Notes: generated by a model not told the origin, from the letters alone. A stretch of DNA of 64,000 nt from Eubacteriales bacterium (GCA_030536575.1 JAUNPS010000005.1:1-64000); one strand, 5' to 3'; positions 1-8,403 are shown, numbered from the stretch's first letter. A program made the numbers and translations.

Positions 1-113
1 TGTAGCAAAGAAGGTGATGCCTGCCAAGAGCAAAACGAAAATTTATACACATTTTCAAAAGGCAGGCTGAAAGATAAATTTACCTTTCGGAACTGATTTT
101 TTAAGGATAAGCT
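1..113. other. Left-edge intergenic stretch
   Basis: No gene is visible here. A 7-bp inverted repeat (gcctgcc near 19-25, ggcaggc at 61-67) spans an AT-rich loop without a following T-run, so I do not call it a terminator. It could be the tail of an upstream unit cut off by the window edge. Confidence 0.4.
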
Positions 114-142
114 TTGACAGATTGCAAACCGTATAGTACAAT
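114..142 (+). promoter_or_regulatory. Sigma-A promoter of the radical SAM / RNase E/G operon
   Basis: TTGACA (114-119), a 17-nt spacer and TACAAT (137-142) form a near-consensus housekeeping promoter. Transcription would begin near 149. The first codon of the downstream gene is at 225, leaving a leader of about 75 nt. Confidence 0.8.
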
Positions 143-155
143 TTACTCGGACTGC

Positions 156-179
156 CTATTTCTCCTTTGGAGGAAATAG
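156..179 (+). promoter_or_regulatory. Leader hairpin before the radical SAM gene
   Basis: Ctatttc at 156-162 pairs with gaaatag at 173-179, with further imperfect pairs inside. The hairpin lies in the predicted 5' leader. No T-run follows, so it is more likely an RNA stability or processing element than a terminator. In the rne/rng family, leader hairpins can be targets of the enzyme itself; here that is inference only. Confidence 0.35.
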
Positions 180-224
180 CGCGGAATAATGGTTTGTGGA
201 TACCGCACAAAAAGGAAGTTTAGG

Positions 225-2090
225 ATGAGAAAATTAGCTTTAAGCGATGAATTATTGTTAAAAATCGAAAAACCTGCCCGCTACATCGGAAACGAAGTAA
301 ACGCCGTGATGAAGGACAAAGACGCCGTGGATATCCGTTTCTGCATGTGCTTTCCGGACGTCTACGAGATCGGCATGTCCCATCTGGGAATCCAGATCAT
401 CTACGACATGTTAAACCGCCGGGACGACATCTGGTGCGAACGCGTCTATTCCCCCTGGACGGATCTGGACGCCGTGCTCCGAAAGGAACAGATCCCGCTG
501 TTTGCCCTGGAATCCCAGGACCCGATCAGGGATTTTGATTTCCTCGGGATCACGATCCAGTATGAAATGTGCTATACGAATATTCTTCAGGTTTTGGCTC
601 TGTCTCAGATTCCGCTGCTGGCCGCAGACCGGAGCGAAGAGGACCCGCTCGTGATCGGCGGAGGCCCCTGTACCTATAATCCGGAGCCTCTGGCGGACTT
701 TTTCGACCTGTTTTACATCGGCGAAGCGGAAACCATTTATTACCAATTGCTGGATCTCTATAAAGAATGCAAAAATCAGGGCATTGGACGAAAAGAATTC
801 CTGAAAAAAGCGGCCTGTCTGCCTGGAATCTATGTCCCGTCCCTCTATGAAGTCCGTTATCACGAAGACGGCACGATCGCCTCGTTTGCGCCTGTGGACG
901 CGTCCATCCCTGCGAAAATCCAGAAGCAGATCGAGATGAATGTGACGGATACCTATTACCCGAAAGCGCCCGTCGTCCCGTTTATTAAGGCGACCCAGGA
1001 TCGGGTTGTCCTGGAGATTCAGCGGGGCTGTATCCGCGGCTGCCGGTTCTGCCAGGCCGGGATGCTTTACCGTCCCACCCGGGAGCGCGACCTGGAAATG
1101 CTGAAAGAATACGCGAAAGCCATGTTAAAAAACACCGGGCACGAGGAAATTTCCTTAAGTTCGCTAAGCTCCAGCGACTACAGTGACTTAAAGGGACTCG
1201 TAAACTTCCTGATCGAGGAATTCGACGGCCAGGGCATTAACATTTCCCTGCCCTCCCTGCGTATCGACGCTTTTTCCCTGGATGTGATGAGCAAGGTGCA
1301 GGACGTGCGCAAAAGCAGCCTGACCTTCGCGCCGGAAGCCGGTTCCCAGCGGATGCGGGACGTGATCAACAAAGGCCTCACCGAAGAGGTGATTCTGGAA
1401 GGAGCCGGACAGGCTTTCGAGGGCGGCTGGAATAAAGTCAAGCTTTATTTTATGCTGGGACTTCCCGGAGAGCAGGAAGAAGATATTAAGGACATTGCGC
1501 ACCTGGCGGAAAAAATTGCGGAGCGGTACTATGAAATTCCGAAAGACAAACGGAACGGAAAATGCCAGATTACCGTCAGCACCTCCTTCTTTGTGCCAAA
1601 GCCCTTTACGCCCTTCCAGTGGGTGTCCATGAACGACCGGGATCAGTTCCTTGGAAAGGCGAAGATCGTCAACCACGAAGTGAAGGAAATGCTGAATAAA
1701 AAGAGCATCAAATACAACTGGCACGAAGCGGACGTGACTGTCCTGGAAGGCCTGCTGGCCAGAGGCGACCGGAAAGTCGGGAAAGCCATCCTTCGGGCCT
1801 ACGAACTTGGCGCGCTCTACGACGCCTGGTCGGAAACCTTCCATTATGAATACTGGACGCAGGCTTTTGCCGAAACCGGGCTGGATCTGGATTTCTATAC
1901 CACAAGGGAGCGTTCCCCGGAAGAAATTCTCCCCTGGGACTTTATCGATATCGGCGTGACGAAGCAGTTCCTGCTGCGGGAGTGGGAGCGCTCCAAACGC
2001 GGGGAAGTGACCGGAAACTGCCGCGCGGCCTGTTCCGGCTGCGGCGCGGCCAGATATAAAGGAGGTGTCTGCGTTGAAAGTAAGAATTAA
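225..2090 (+). CDS. B12-binding domain radical SAM protein (TIGR03960-like)
   Basis: This 621-residue protein belongs to the radical SAM family usually encoded directly before a partner gene and RNase E/G in Clostridia. The N-terminal half (about 25-200) has the fold of a cobalamin-binding domain, with a GGGP turn near residue 148. The radical SAM cluster motif C-x3-C-x2-C is visible at residues 269, 273 and 276. The C-terminal tail is rich in cysteine (CRAACSGCG). I chose the ATG at 225 because AAGGAAG lies just upstream; the ATG at 189 lacks a good ribosome site. The last bases overlap the next gene, indicating translational coupling. The reaction is not known; its association with translation genes suggests an RNA or ribosome modification, which is inference. 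Confidence 0.88.
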   Translation: MRKLALSDELLLKIEKPARYIGNEVNAVMKDKDAVDIRFCMCFPDVYEIGMSHLGIQIIYDMLNRRDDIWCERVYSPWTDLDAVLRKEQIPLFALESQDPIRDFDFLGITIQYEMCYTNILQVLALSQIPLLAADRSEEDPLVIGGGPCTYNPEPLADFFDLFYIGEAETIYYQLLDLYKECKNQGIGRKEFLKKAACLPGIYVPSLYEVRYHEDGTIASFAPVDASIPAKIQKQIEMNVTDTYYPKAPVVPFIKATQDRVVLEIQRGCIRGCRFCQAGMLYRPTRERDLEMLKEYAKAMLKNTGHEEISLSSLSSSDYSDLKGLVNFLIEEFDGQGINISLPSLRIDAFSLDVMSKVQDVRKSSLTFAPEAGSQRMRDVINKGLTEEVILEGAGQAFEGGWNKVKLYFMLGLPGEQEEDIKDIAHLAEKIAERYYEIPKDKRNGKCQITVSTSFFVPKPFTPFQWVSMNDRDQFLGKAKIVNHEVKEMLNKKSIKYNWHEADVTVLEGLLARGDRKVGKAILRAYELGALYDAWSETFHYEYWTQAFAETGLDLDFYTTRERSPEEILPWDFIDIGVTKQFLLREWERSKRGEVTGNCRAACSGCGAARYKGGVCVESKN

Positions 2091-2775
2091 ATTTGCCAAG
2101 CACGGCGCGATGAAATTTATCGGGCACCTGGACATTATGCGTTATTTCCAGAAGGCTATCCGCCGGGCTGAGATCGACATTGCCTATACGGAAGGGTTCA
2201 GCCCTCATATGGTCATGTCCTTCGCAAACCCTTTAGGCGTGGGCCTGACCAGCGACGGCGAGTACCTGGATATCGAGCTTCGGACGCCCATTTCCAGCAG
2301 GGAGGCGTTGAAAAGGCTGAACGATGTGATGGTAGAAGGGATGGAAATTTTGAGCTTCCGCCAGGTGCCGGACGAAAAGACCAGCAAGGCGATGGCGCTG
2401 GTAGCCGCGGCGGATTACCGGGTGGCGTTCCGGCCGGGAAAAGAGCCGGATCTGGACTGGCAGGCGCGCATTGGGGCATTCCTGGCCCAGGATTCGATTA
2501 AAATTGTCAAGAAAACAAAGAAGAAAGAAGAGGAGCTGGAGATCCGCCCGCTGATCTTTCAGATGTACCCGGATGGAGAGGGCGTCTTTTTGCAGGTTTC
2601 TTCCGGAAGCGCGTGCAATATCAAACCGGAGCTGGTGATGGAAGCCTTTGCCTCCTTCGCCGGGTTTGAGATCGAAGAATTTGCCCTTCTGATCCACCGG
2701 CTTGAGGTCTACGCCGCGAATCCGGCGGGTGAGGGCTTTGTTTCCCTGGAAAGTCTGGGTGAGGACATTGAATAG
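2074..2775 (+). CDS. TIGR03936-like radical SAM-associated protein (DUF2344)
   Basis: This 233-residue protein is the standard partner of the preceding radical SAM gene and carries no iron-sulfur cysteine motif of its own. The N-terminus reads KVRIKFAKHG followed by FIGHLD, which is typical of the family. The TTG at 2074 is the best start, because AAAGGAGG at 2058-2065 is 8 nt upstream; the GTG at 2065 overlaps that ribosome site. It overlaps the upstream gene by 17 nt and the downstream RNase gene by 8 nt, so the three are translationally coupled. The biochemical role is unknown. Family identity is from memory of conserved gene order and sequence. Confidence 0.85.
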   Translation: MKVRIKFAKHGAMKFIGHLDIMRYFQKAIRRAEIDIAYTEGFSPHMVMSFANPLGVGLTSDGEYLDIELRTPISSREALKRLNDVMVEGMEILSFRQVPDEKTSKAMALVAAADYRVAFRPGKEPDLDWQARIGAFLAQDSIKIVKKTKKKEEELEIRPLIFQMYPDGEGVFLQVSSGSACNIKPELVMEAFASFAGFEIEEFALLIHRLEVYAANPAGEGFVSLESLGEDIE

Positions 2776-3964
2776 AAAGCTGGTCTTAGTGCGCCTGAAG
2801 GAGAAGATCCTGACCGCCCTGCTTGAAGACGGGAAGGTCTGCGAACTGCACTGTGACGAGGAAAAGCGGGATTCCCTTCTTGGAAATATTTATATTGGAA
2901 AGGTGCGGAACATTGTCTCCAATATTCAGGCCGCCTTTATTGAAATTGAAAACGGCGTCCAATGCTATTATTCCCTCTCGGACAATAAAATGCCCATTTA
3001 CACGAAACATGGAAATTCCCCCAAAATGGCGCCGGGGGATGAGCTTCTGGTGCAGGTCTGCCGGGAAAATTTAAAGTCCAAGCCGCCCGCGGTGACTTCG
3101 AACCTGAATTTTACCGGGAATTATGTGGTGCTGACCACGGAGAACCGGAGTATCGGCCTGTCTACGAAGCTTGCGCCGGAAGAGAAGAAGCGGCTGCGGG
3201 CCTGGATCACGCCTTTTGAGGACGAACGTTTTGGCTTTATTATCCGGACGAATGCCAGGGAGGTGGATCAGGAGGTCTTCCAGGAGGAAGTGAAGCTTTT
3301 GATTTCCCACTATGAAAATCTGGTGGCGAAAGCGCAGTTTCGGACCTGCTACAGCGTCCTGCACCGGAATAATCCGGCGACCTGGCTGACGGCCCTGCGG
3401 GATACCTACAAGGAAAACTTAACGGAAATCGTCACGGACGATCCGGTGCTTTTTGAGAAAATCCGGGATTATCTGGGGCAGTATCAGAAGGAGGATCTGG
3501 ATAAGCTGCGGTTTTATGAGGACCCGATGCTGCCGCTGATGAAACTGTACAGCCTGGAAACGGCCCTGGAGAACGCGTTAAAAGAGCGCGTGTGGCTGAA
3601 ATCGGGGGCTTATCTGATCGTGCAGCCTACGGAAGCCCTGACGGTGATCGATGTGAATACCGGGAAATTTGACGGCAATAAACAGAAGCAGGAGACGTTT
3701 CTGAAAATTAATCTGGAGGCGGCGACGGAGATTGCCAGGCAGCTGCGGCTGCGGAACCTGTCCGGGATCATTGTGATTGATTTTATCAATATGGAGCAGG
3801 AGGAGTACCGGAAGCGGCTGATGGAGTCGTTCGCGGCGGAGCTTCGGAAGGACCCGGTGAAGACGACGCTGGTGGATATGACGGTGCTGGAGCTTGTGGA
3901 AGTGACGAGGAAAAAGGTGCGGAAGCCTTTGTATGAACAGGTGGGGAGGGAGCTTTCGCGCTGA
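2768..3964 (+). CDS. rng: Ribonuclease E/G family endoribonuclease
   Basis: This 398-residue enzyme should cut single-stranded, AU-rich RNA during rRNA and mRNA processing. An S1-like RNA-binding region covers about residues 15-105. The DNase I-like catalytic part carries both metal-binding aspartates: VIDVNTG (D295) and IIVIDFINM (D338). The protein ends shortly after this domain, and I see no CPxC zinc-link cysteines, so it is a short form. The chosen TTG start at 2768 follows GGTGAGG and overlaps the previous stop by 8 nt; GTG at 2759 is an alternative. In other Clostridia the next gene is usually rplU; here about 3.8 kb of accessory genes come between. Confidence 0.93.
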   Translation: MNRKLVLVRLKEKILTALLEDGKVCELHCDEEKRDSLLGNIYIGKVRNIVSNIQAAFIEIENGVQCYYSLSDNKMPIYTKHGNSPKMAPGDELLVQVCRENLKSKPPAVTSNLNFTGNYVVLTTENRSIGLSTKLAPEEKKRLRAWITPFEDERFGFIIRTNAREVDQEVFQEEVKLLISHYENLVAKAQFRTCYSVLHRNNPATWLTALRDTYKENLTEIVTDDPVLFEKIRDYLGQYQKEDLDKLRFYEDPMLPLMKLYSLETALENALKERVWLKSGAYLIVQPTEALTVIDVNTGKFDGNKQKQETFLKINLEAATEIARQLRLRNLSGIIVIDFINMEQEEYRKRLMESFAAELRKDPVKTTLVDMTVLELVEVTRKKVRKPLYEQVGRELSR

Positions 3965-3997
3965 GAGAATCTGACGGAGCAGACAGGAGGTGAAGAA

Positions 3998-5101
3998 ATG
4001 TCAGAAATGATTAAAAATTATGAACTGTTGAATAAAGATTGTTTGATTGCGGCGTTTCATTTGGATACGGAGCTGGATATGATTACGATCGATACGGTGT
4101 TTGGGGAGCTGCCGCCGTGGCTGTCGAATCTGCGGGCTTTTATTACAAACAGGCGATCCCCGAAACATCGGGAGAATATCGCTGATCTGCTGAAAATGAG
4201 CGGCTGCGATACGCTCCAGGGATACTTGGATATTACCCATGCTTTATCGCTGGTAGATACTTTTTGGGTGCGGCCGGTCGGCAGCCTGCTGCATTGGGAG
4301 GATGTGTCGCTCTATACGCATCCGTTTAATGAAACCATCGCGAAGACGGCTTTCGAGGGCGGCCTTCATGGAATGGGATTAAGTACGACGTCCCCGGAGT
4401 ATGGGACGGACGGCACTTTTGCGAAATGCTGGATTCGGGAAAATGATGTGATCAAGATGCTGAAGCGCGGCAGTTCCGGTGCACGAAATGCCGGGCTGGA
4501 GCCTTATTCGGAATTTTATGCCAGCCAGATTATCCGGCATTTTACGGATCGTTATGTGGAATATGGGCTGCGCACGCATAACAGCCGTATCTGCTCGGTC
4601 TGCGACTGTTTTACTACCGAGCAGTATGGGTATCTGCCCTATGCCGCCGTAGACAAAGGAAATACGACGGTTTTGGATATTATTGACAAAATGGCCTCTT
4701 ACGGCCTGGAAGACAAAATTAAAACCATGTTCGTCGTCGACGCCGTGATCTTTAACGAAGACCGCCACAAAAACAACTTCGGCTTCCTGGTCGACAATGA
4801 CCGCCAGGAGATCGTTGACATGGCCCCGCTGTTCGACCATAACATTTCCCTGCTTCCCTACGCAGAGGAAGAGGAGTTCGCGAACCTGCCTCCTTATCTG
4901 GAAATGAAAGGCCCCCGCATTGGCGACGATTTTTACCGCACGGCAAGGTACTGCCTGACGCCGTCCCTGCGCAAGGCGCTGATTCAGTTGGATGGGTTCC
5001 GGTTTGAGCGGCATCCGAAGTATAATCTGCCGGAGTGGAGGCTGGAGGAGCTGGAGAAGCTGGTGCAGAGTAATATTCGGAAGGTTTTGGGGGAGCGTTG
5101 A
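3998..5101 (+). CDS. HipA-like kinase-fold protein, no HipB partner
   Basis: This 367-residue protein shows HipA-type kinase signatures in its C-terminal half. NEDRHKNNFGF at about residues 253-263 corresponds to the catalytic loop, and MAPLFDHNIS at about 275-284 to the metal-binding DHN motif. HipA proteins phosphorylate aminoacyl-tRNA synthetases (GltX is the known target of E. coli HipA). No small DNA-binding antitoxin gene lies beside it, so it is either a solitary HipA-like kinase or serves another signalling role. The start has the ribosome site ACAGGAGGTG. It begins 33 nt after RNase E/G, so read-through is likely. The first 200 residues resemble no family I recognise. Confidence 0.7.
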   Translation: MSEMIKNYELLNKDCLIAAFHLDTELDMITIDTVFGELPPWLSNLRAFITNRRSPKHRENIADLLKMSGCDTLQGYLDITHALSLVDTFWVRPVGSLLHWEDVSLYTHPFNETIAKTAFEGGLHGMGLSTTSPEYGTDGTFAKCWIRENDVIKMLKRGSSGARNAGLEPYSEFYASQIIRHFTDRYVEYGLRTHNSRICSVCDCFTTEQYGYLPYAAVDKGNTTVLDIIDKMASYGLEDKIKTMFVVDAVIFNEDRHKNNFGFLVDNDRQEIVDMAPLFDHNISLLPYAEEEEFANLPPYLEMKGPRIGDDFYRTARYCLTPSLRKALIQLDGFRFERHPKYNLPEWRLEELEKLVQSNIRKVLGER

Positions 5102-5121
5102 TGCTTTTTTTTACCGAAACG

Positions 5122-5139
5122 AACTCATTTTTATGAGTT
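5122..5139 (+). terminator. Hairpin after the HipA-like gene
   Basis: Aactcat (5122-5128) and atgagtt (5133-5139) form a 7-bp AT-rich stem followed by a T-containing tract. Imperfect pairing extends outwards. It is a weak intrinsic terminator placed 20 nt after the stop codon. Confidence 0.5.
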
Positions 5140-5195
5140 TTAGTAAAAGTTGCTCATTTTTTGTACAATTTTGAAACGTGCAATTTGACCAAGCA

Positions 5196-5221
5196 GGCTG
5201 CGCCGTAATACCTGCGCAGCC
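5196..5221 (-). terminator. GC-rich hairpin at the end of the phosphoesterase operon
   Basis: Ggctgcgc at 5196-5203 pairs perfectly with gcgcagcc at 5214-5221, just beyond the phosphoesterase stop on the - strand. No clean T-run follows, so it may terminate weakly or stabilise the 3' end. Confidence 0.45.
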
Positions 5222-5227
5222 CGCCCC

Positions 5228-6112
5228 TCAAAACAGCTCATCCAGCGGCACCGGCCCGGCTAACACCTGTTTCGCCACCTTCAGCCGCATTGCCTCGTCC
5301 GTCTCAACTCTCCACTCGATCAGAGCCATCTCCCGCTTCACAATCTCAATACACGTAATCCCTCTCGGATGCACACAGCTTCCCGTATTAAAATACGGAA
5401 GTTCCCGTGTTCCCAGCCGCGGCCTGTGCGTATGGCCCGCGATCAGAATCCCTTCTTTTTCTGCCGCCCACTTCGCAAGCCGCTCCTCGGTCTTCTTCAG
5501 CACCCGGTTATTCTTCGCCGCCCGCGTCGGGTCTGTCACCCCAAAATGCTCCAATGGCCGCCACACATACCGCACCAGAAACCGGGACACCCGCCAGAAC
5601 ACCGAGTTCAAAGCATCGGCCTGGTGTCCGTGCGTGAGATAAAGCCGTTTTCCGGTCTGCCCATCGGTCAGGATCACGCCCTGGTAAACGGCCAGCTCCG
5701 GAAACAAAGGCTGGTATTTCTGCAGAACCGGATCAAAGAAAAAGCCGCAGAATTCGCTGCGCCATTTCGGATATTTCTTCACCATATCGTGGTTCCCATA
5801 GACCAAAAACAGGCGTTTTTCCTGGTAGAAGCGGGAGAGCAGCCGGAACACGTCGCTGTGAATCTCAACAATTTGGGCCATACAGCGGTTTTCCCACAAT
5901 TCGTCTCCATCCCCCAGCTCCAGATACGAAAAACCGCGGCGGTAGTAGTCCTGTAAGGCCGCAAGATAGAGGTTCCGGTTTTTCAGAAAATTGTCGTTGG
6001 AATCCCCGCTGCCCCGGTGGCAGTCGCTGAAAAGTACAAATTTCGACCTTTCCGACAAGGGAAGCTGTACGGCCCCATCAAACGCCTGCGTCAGTCTCTT
6101 TTCCCAGCTCAT
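5228..6112 (-). CDS. Calcineurin-like metallophosphoesterase
   Basis: This 294-residue protein carries the full metal-ligand set of the calcineurin-like phosphoesterase fold. The motifs are SDCHRG (D30, H32), LELGDGDELWEN (D68), YGNHD (N107, H108), HGH and GHTHRP near residue 235. The closing NTGS motif follows the last histidine. The layout recalls LpxH/YbbF-type phosphoesterases, but lipid A is not expected in this organism, so the substrate is unknown. The ATG at 6112 is preceded by GGAGGAAC; the longer open frame upstream belongs to the overlapping gene. It overlaps the DUF4474-like gene by 4 nt, indicating one operon. Confidence 0.85.
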   Translation of the reverse strand: MSWEKRLTQAFDGAVQLPLSERSKFVLFSDCHRGSGDSNDNFLKNRNLYLAALQDYYRRGFSYLELGDGDELWENRCMAQIVEIHSDVFRLLSRFYQEKRLFLVYGNHDMVKKYPKWRSEFCGFFFDPVLQKYQPLFPELAVYQGVILTDGQTGKRLYLTHGHQADALNSVFWRVSRFLVRYVWRPLEHFGVTDPTRAAKNNRVLKKTEERLAKWAAEKEGILIAGHTHRPRLGTRELPYFNTGSCVHPRGITCIEIVKREMALIEWRVETDEAMRLKVAKQVLAGPVPLDELF

Positions 6113-7014
6113 GTGCAGTTCCTCCGGCAGCGGCGCGGAAAGCGGTGCAGGCGCAGCGTCTTTTGGAATGCAAACGGCAGATGGAAGTACAAATAGAGCA
6201 GTCGGTCTGCGTTTGTGCAGAAGGGCCTGGTCACGAATAAATAAAGTTTGCACAAAACCCGGTTCGATTTTTGCGTCCAGGCTTTGGCAATGCATTGCAG
6301 CGGAAAAAATCCCGGCTCCGGCGTATGGGGCATGGAAAAAGAAAACGCCGTTCTGCTGCCGCAAACCGAAAAATGCCCCCTGGAGTAGCCCATTTCATAC
6401 ATTGCTTCCAGAAAGGCCTCCTGCATTTCCACGCATGGAAATGTAAGCGCCACATCCATCCGAAGTTCCGACGGCTGATGGAAGCAGCCCATGGAAAACG
6501 AGGTCAGCCAGAAAGAAACGGAAGTACGCTCGGCCAGCATCCCTTTCCTGGTATAGAGCTTCATGCTGACCGGAAAGATTTCGGAGTCTGCGGCGCAGGC
6601 ATAGTGGGCCATCCGGCGTTCATTCTTTGGGAGCAATGTGTCCGCATGGTAAAGGCCGACTTCAGCCCCGGTATTGATGCCGTATTGCCCTTTCCAGAAT
6701 TCGATCATCCAGGTGCGGCCCTGATAATCGAAGAAAACCGGCTCGCAGTCAAATACCATGCCAAGCCAGGGCGCCGCCCGGTCAAATGCGCCCTGATAGC
6801 CAAACTGCCGCTGCCAGGGATTTGGGGTTGTTGTAAAGAGATCCTGGCCGGGGAGGTAGGCATAGCCGTAAGGTGAACTGATTTCATTCAGGAGGCGGCA
6901 TTTTTCTTCGCAGGTCATGGCGTCTATTTTTTGAATAAATTTCCGGCGGCGCAGGCAAAAAATAACGCCGGAAATCAGCGCGATCCATAAGAAAATGGTA
7001 ACGAGAAAATACAT
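6109..7014 (-). CDS. Membrane-anchored DUF4474-like protein
   Basis: This 301-residue protein starts with a hydrophobic segment at about residues 3-21, followed by RRRK, typical of an N-terminal membrane anchor. The central part holds a run of aromatic residues around the motif IEFWKGQYGINTGAEVGLY, which I associate with the DUF4474 family of Clostridia. Its function is unknown. The ATG at 7014 has AAAGGAAC upstream. The stop overlaps the start codon of the phosphoesterase (ATGA), so the two are translationally coupled. It is transcribed divergently from hicAB. Confidence 0.7.
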   Translation of the reverse strand: MYFLVTIFLWIALISGVIFCLRRRKFIQKIDAMTCEEKCRLLNEISSPYGYAYLPGQDLFTTTPNPWQRQFGYQGAFDRAAPWLGMVFDCEPVFFDYQGRTWMIEFWKGQYGINTGAEVGLYHADTLLPKNERRMAHYACAADSEIFPVSMKLYTRKGMLAERTSVSFWLTSFSMGCFHQPSELRMDVALTFPCVEMQEAFLEAMYEMGYSRGHFSVCGSRTAFSFSMPHTPEPGFFPLQCIAKAWTQKSNRVLCKLYLFVTRPFCTNADRLLYLYFHLPFAFQKTLRLHRFPRRCRRNCT

Positions 7015-7089
7015 GGCTGTTCCTTTCTTTTTTCTATCATAATATGAAAAAAGGAAAAACCGTGTCCTGGGAAAGATATGTAAAAATAA

Positions 7090-7118
7090 TTGATAATACA
7101 TGGAAAATAATGTACAAT
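7090..7118 (+). promoter_or_regulatory. Promoter of hicAB
   Basis: TTGATA (7090-7095), a 17-nt spacer and TACAAT (7113-7118, preceded by TG) lie 25 nt before the hicA start. HicB-type antitoxins usually repress such promoters; no clear operator dyad was identified. Confidence 0.7.
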
Positions 7119-7143
7119 AAAAATGGTTAAGGAGGAAAGAGAG

Positions 7144-7392
7144 ATGCCGACCATACAAAAAATATTAACAGAAGTGATGAGCGGAACGAAAGATAAAAAT
7201 ATCCGGTTTTCGGAATTACAACAATTACTTGATGTTTTGGGGTTTGATTGCAGGGTCAAGGGCGATCATTTCATATATTTTAAAAATGGCATAGATGAAA
7301 TTGTAAATATACAACCAGATGGAAATAAAGCGAAGCCTTATCAAGTGAAGCAGATAAGAAATATCATCTTAAAATATAAATTGGAGGTATAG
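7144..7392 (+). CDS. hicA: HicA-family toxin (mRNA interferase)
   Basis: This 82-residue basic protein has the HicA double-stranded-RNA-binding-like fold. The sequence LLDVLGFDCRVKGDHFIYF holds the catalytic histidine (H42), and the C-terminal VNIQPDGNKAKPYQVKQIR is a strong family match. HicA toxins cleave mRNA and tmRNA during translation. The ATG at 7144 follows AAGGAGGA; the ATG at 7123 precedes that ribosome site. It lies 3 nt before hicB. The base composition is AT-richer than the flanking ribosomal genes, consistent with acquisition. Confidence 0.9.
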   Translation: MPTIQKILTEVMSGTKDKNIRFSELQQLLDVLGFDCRVKGDHFIYFKNGIDEIVNIQPDGNKAKPYQVKQIRNIILKYKLEV

Positions 7393-7395
7393 ATT

Positions 7396-7605
7396 ATGTA
7401 CAAATACGAAAGAATTGTGTTTTGGTCTGAAGACGACAAACGCTTTGTCGTTGATGTACCTGAGCTTCCCGGATGTATGGCTGACGGCGCAACGGTAGCA
7501 GAAGCGATAGAAAATGCTGAAATTATCATAGAAGAATGGATAGAAGTGGCACAAGAAACCGGACGGGAAATCCCACAGCCAAAAGGACGGTTAGTGTATG
7601 CATAA
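7396..7605 (+). CDS. hicB: HicB-family antitoxin
   Basis: This 69-residue protein is the antitoxin of the adjacent hicA. It has the partially degraded RNase H-like fold of HicB: DKRFVVDVPELPGCMADGAT is the typical signature, and AIENAEIIIEEWIE forms the helix. It ends soon after this domain and has no visible C-terminal DNA-binding extension, so autoregulation may depend on the complex or another factor. It starts 3 nt after hicA with the ribosome site TTGGAGG. Confidence 0.9.
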   Translation: MYKYERIVFWSEDDKRFVVDVPELPGCMADGATVAEAIENAEIIIEEWIEVAQETGREIPQPKGRLVYA

Positions 7606-7658
7606 TAACGTATGAAAGACAAATACAGTCTAGCGACAAAAAAATCCCAAAAAATCAG

Positions 7659-7687
7659 TTGACGTAACCTCCCAAATATGCTATGAT
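7659..7687 (+). promoter_or_regulatory. Promoter of the rplU-prp-rpmA operon
   Basis: TTGACG (7659-7664), a 17-nt spacer and TATGAT (7682-7687) precede the L21 leader. This places the ribosomal operon under its own promoter, separate from the RNase E/G transcript. Confidence 0.8.
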
Positions 7688-7691
7688 ACTC

Positions 7692-7768
7692 CAGTATGCC
7701 GCTCAAAGAGGTACAAGTTCCGGCCCATCCGGACACCGTATTTGGCGAGTAATGATAACAGGAGGTGC
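7692..7768 (+). ncRNA. L21 ribosomal protein leader (cis-regulatory RNA)
   Basis: The stretch between promoter and rplU has features I associate with the Firmicutes L21 leader: a paired GC-rich middle (gttccggcccatccggac) followed by GGCGAGTAATGATAACAGGAGGTG running into the ribosome site. Such leaders bind L21 or sense its excess to regulate the operon. Recognition is from memory; a covariance-model scan with the Rfam L21 leader model would decide it. Confidence 0.6.
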
Positions 7769-7771
7769 CAT

Positions 7772-8077
7772 ATGTACGCAATCATTGCAACAGGTGGTAA
7801 ACAGTACAAAGTAGCCGAAGGCGATATCATTAACGTAGAAAAGCTTGGTGTAGAAGCTGGCGAAACCGTTACCTTTGAACAGGTTCTTGCAGTAAAAGAT
7901 GATACCCTGAAAGTAGGCGCGGACGTAGCAGGCGCTACCGTGACCGCAAGCGTTGTCAAAAACGCAAAAGCGAAAAAAGTCATCGTTTACAAGTACAAGA
8001 GAAAAACCGGATACCACAAGAAAAACGGTCACAGACAGCAGTACACACAGGTTAAGATTGAAAAGATCAACGGCTAA
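7772..8077 (+). CDS. rplU: 50S ribosomal protein L21
   Basis: This 101-residue ribosomal protein binds 23S rRNA in the large subunit. The N-terminus [14 protein letters not shown] and the C-terminal [16 protein letters not shown] are diagnostic. The ATG at 7772 is directly preceded by AGGAGGTG. It is followed 2 nt later by prp and then rpmA, the conserved Gram-positive order. Confidence 0.98.
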   Translation: MYAIIATGGKQYKVAEGDIINVEKLGVEAGETVTFEQVLAVKDDTLKVGADVAGATVTASVVKNAKAKKVIVYKYKRKTGYHKKNGHRQQYTQVKIEKING

Positions 8078-8079
8078 TC

Positions 8080-8400
8080 ATGATTGCCGTAACCGTGTAT
8101 AAGACCCCGGACGGCTACCAGGGCTTCCGAAGCGAAGGTCACGCAGACTACGCAGAAGAAGGCGAAGACATTGTCTGTGCGGCCGTATCCGTCCTGACCG
8201 TGAACGCGGTGAACTCCATCGAACAGTTTACGGAAGACGCATTCGCAGTCCGCCAGGACGACGGATTTCTCGAACTGGAGCTGGACGGCCCCGTCTCGAA
8301 AGAGACGAAGCTTCTTCTGGATTCCATGGTATTGGGATTGCAGGAGATCGAAAAGAGTTATGGGAATGAGTACATTCAGCTTATCATCAAGGAGGTGTAG
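8080..8400 (+). CDS. prp: Ribosomal-processing cysteine protease Prp
   Basis: This 106-residue protease removes the N-terminal leader of ribosomal protein L27, a step needed for ribosome assembly in Firmicutes. The catalytic pair is visible: H21 in SEGHADYA and C33 in EDIVCAAVS. Its substrate is encoded 3 nt downstream and retains the cleavable leader, which supports the assignment. It starts 2 nt after rplU. Confidence 0.95.
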   Translation: MIAVTVYKTPDGYQGFRSEGHADYAEEGEDIVCAAVSVLTVNAVNSIEQFTEDAFAVRQDDGFLELELDGPVSKETKLLLDSMVLGLQEIEKSYGNEYIQLIIKEV

Positions 8401-8403
8401 ACC

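Noticed and set aside
19-67. Terminator at the left edge
   Set aside because: The 7-bp arms enclose a 35-nt loop and no T-run follows.
1188-2135. Long antisense frame (315 codons) opposite the radical SAM gene
   Set aside because: It mirrors codon usage of the sense gene and ignores its clear conserved motifs; a shadow frame.
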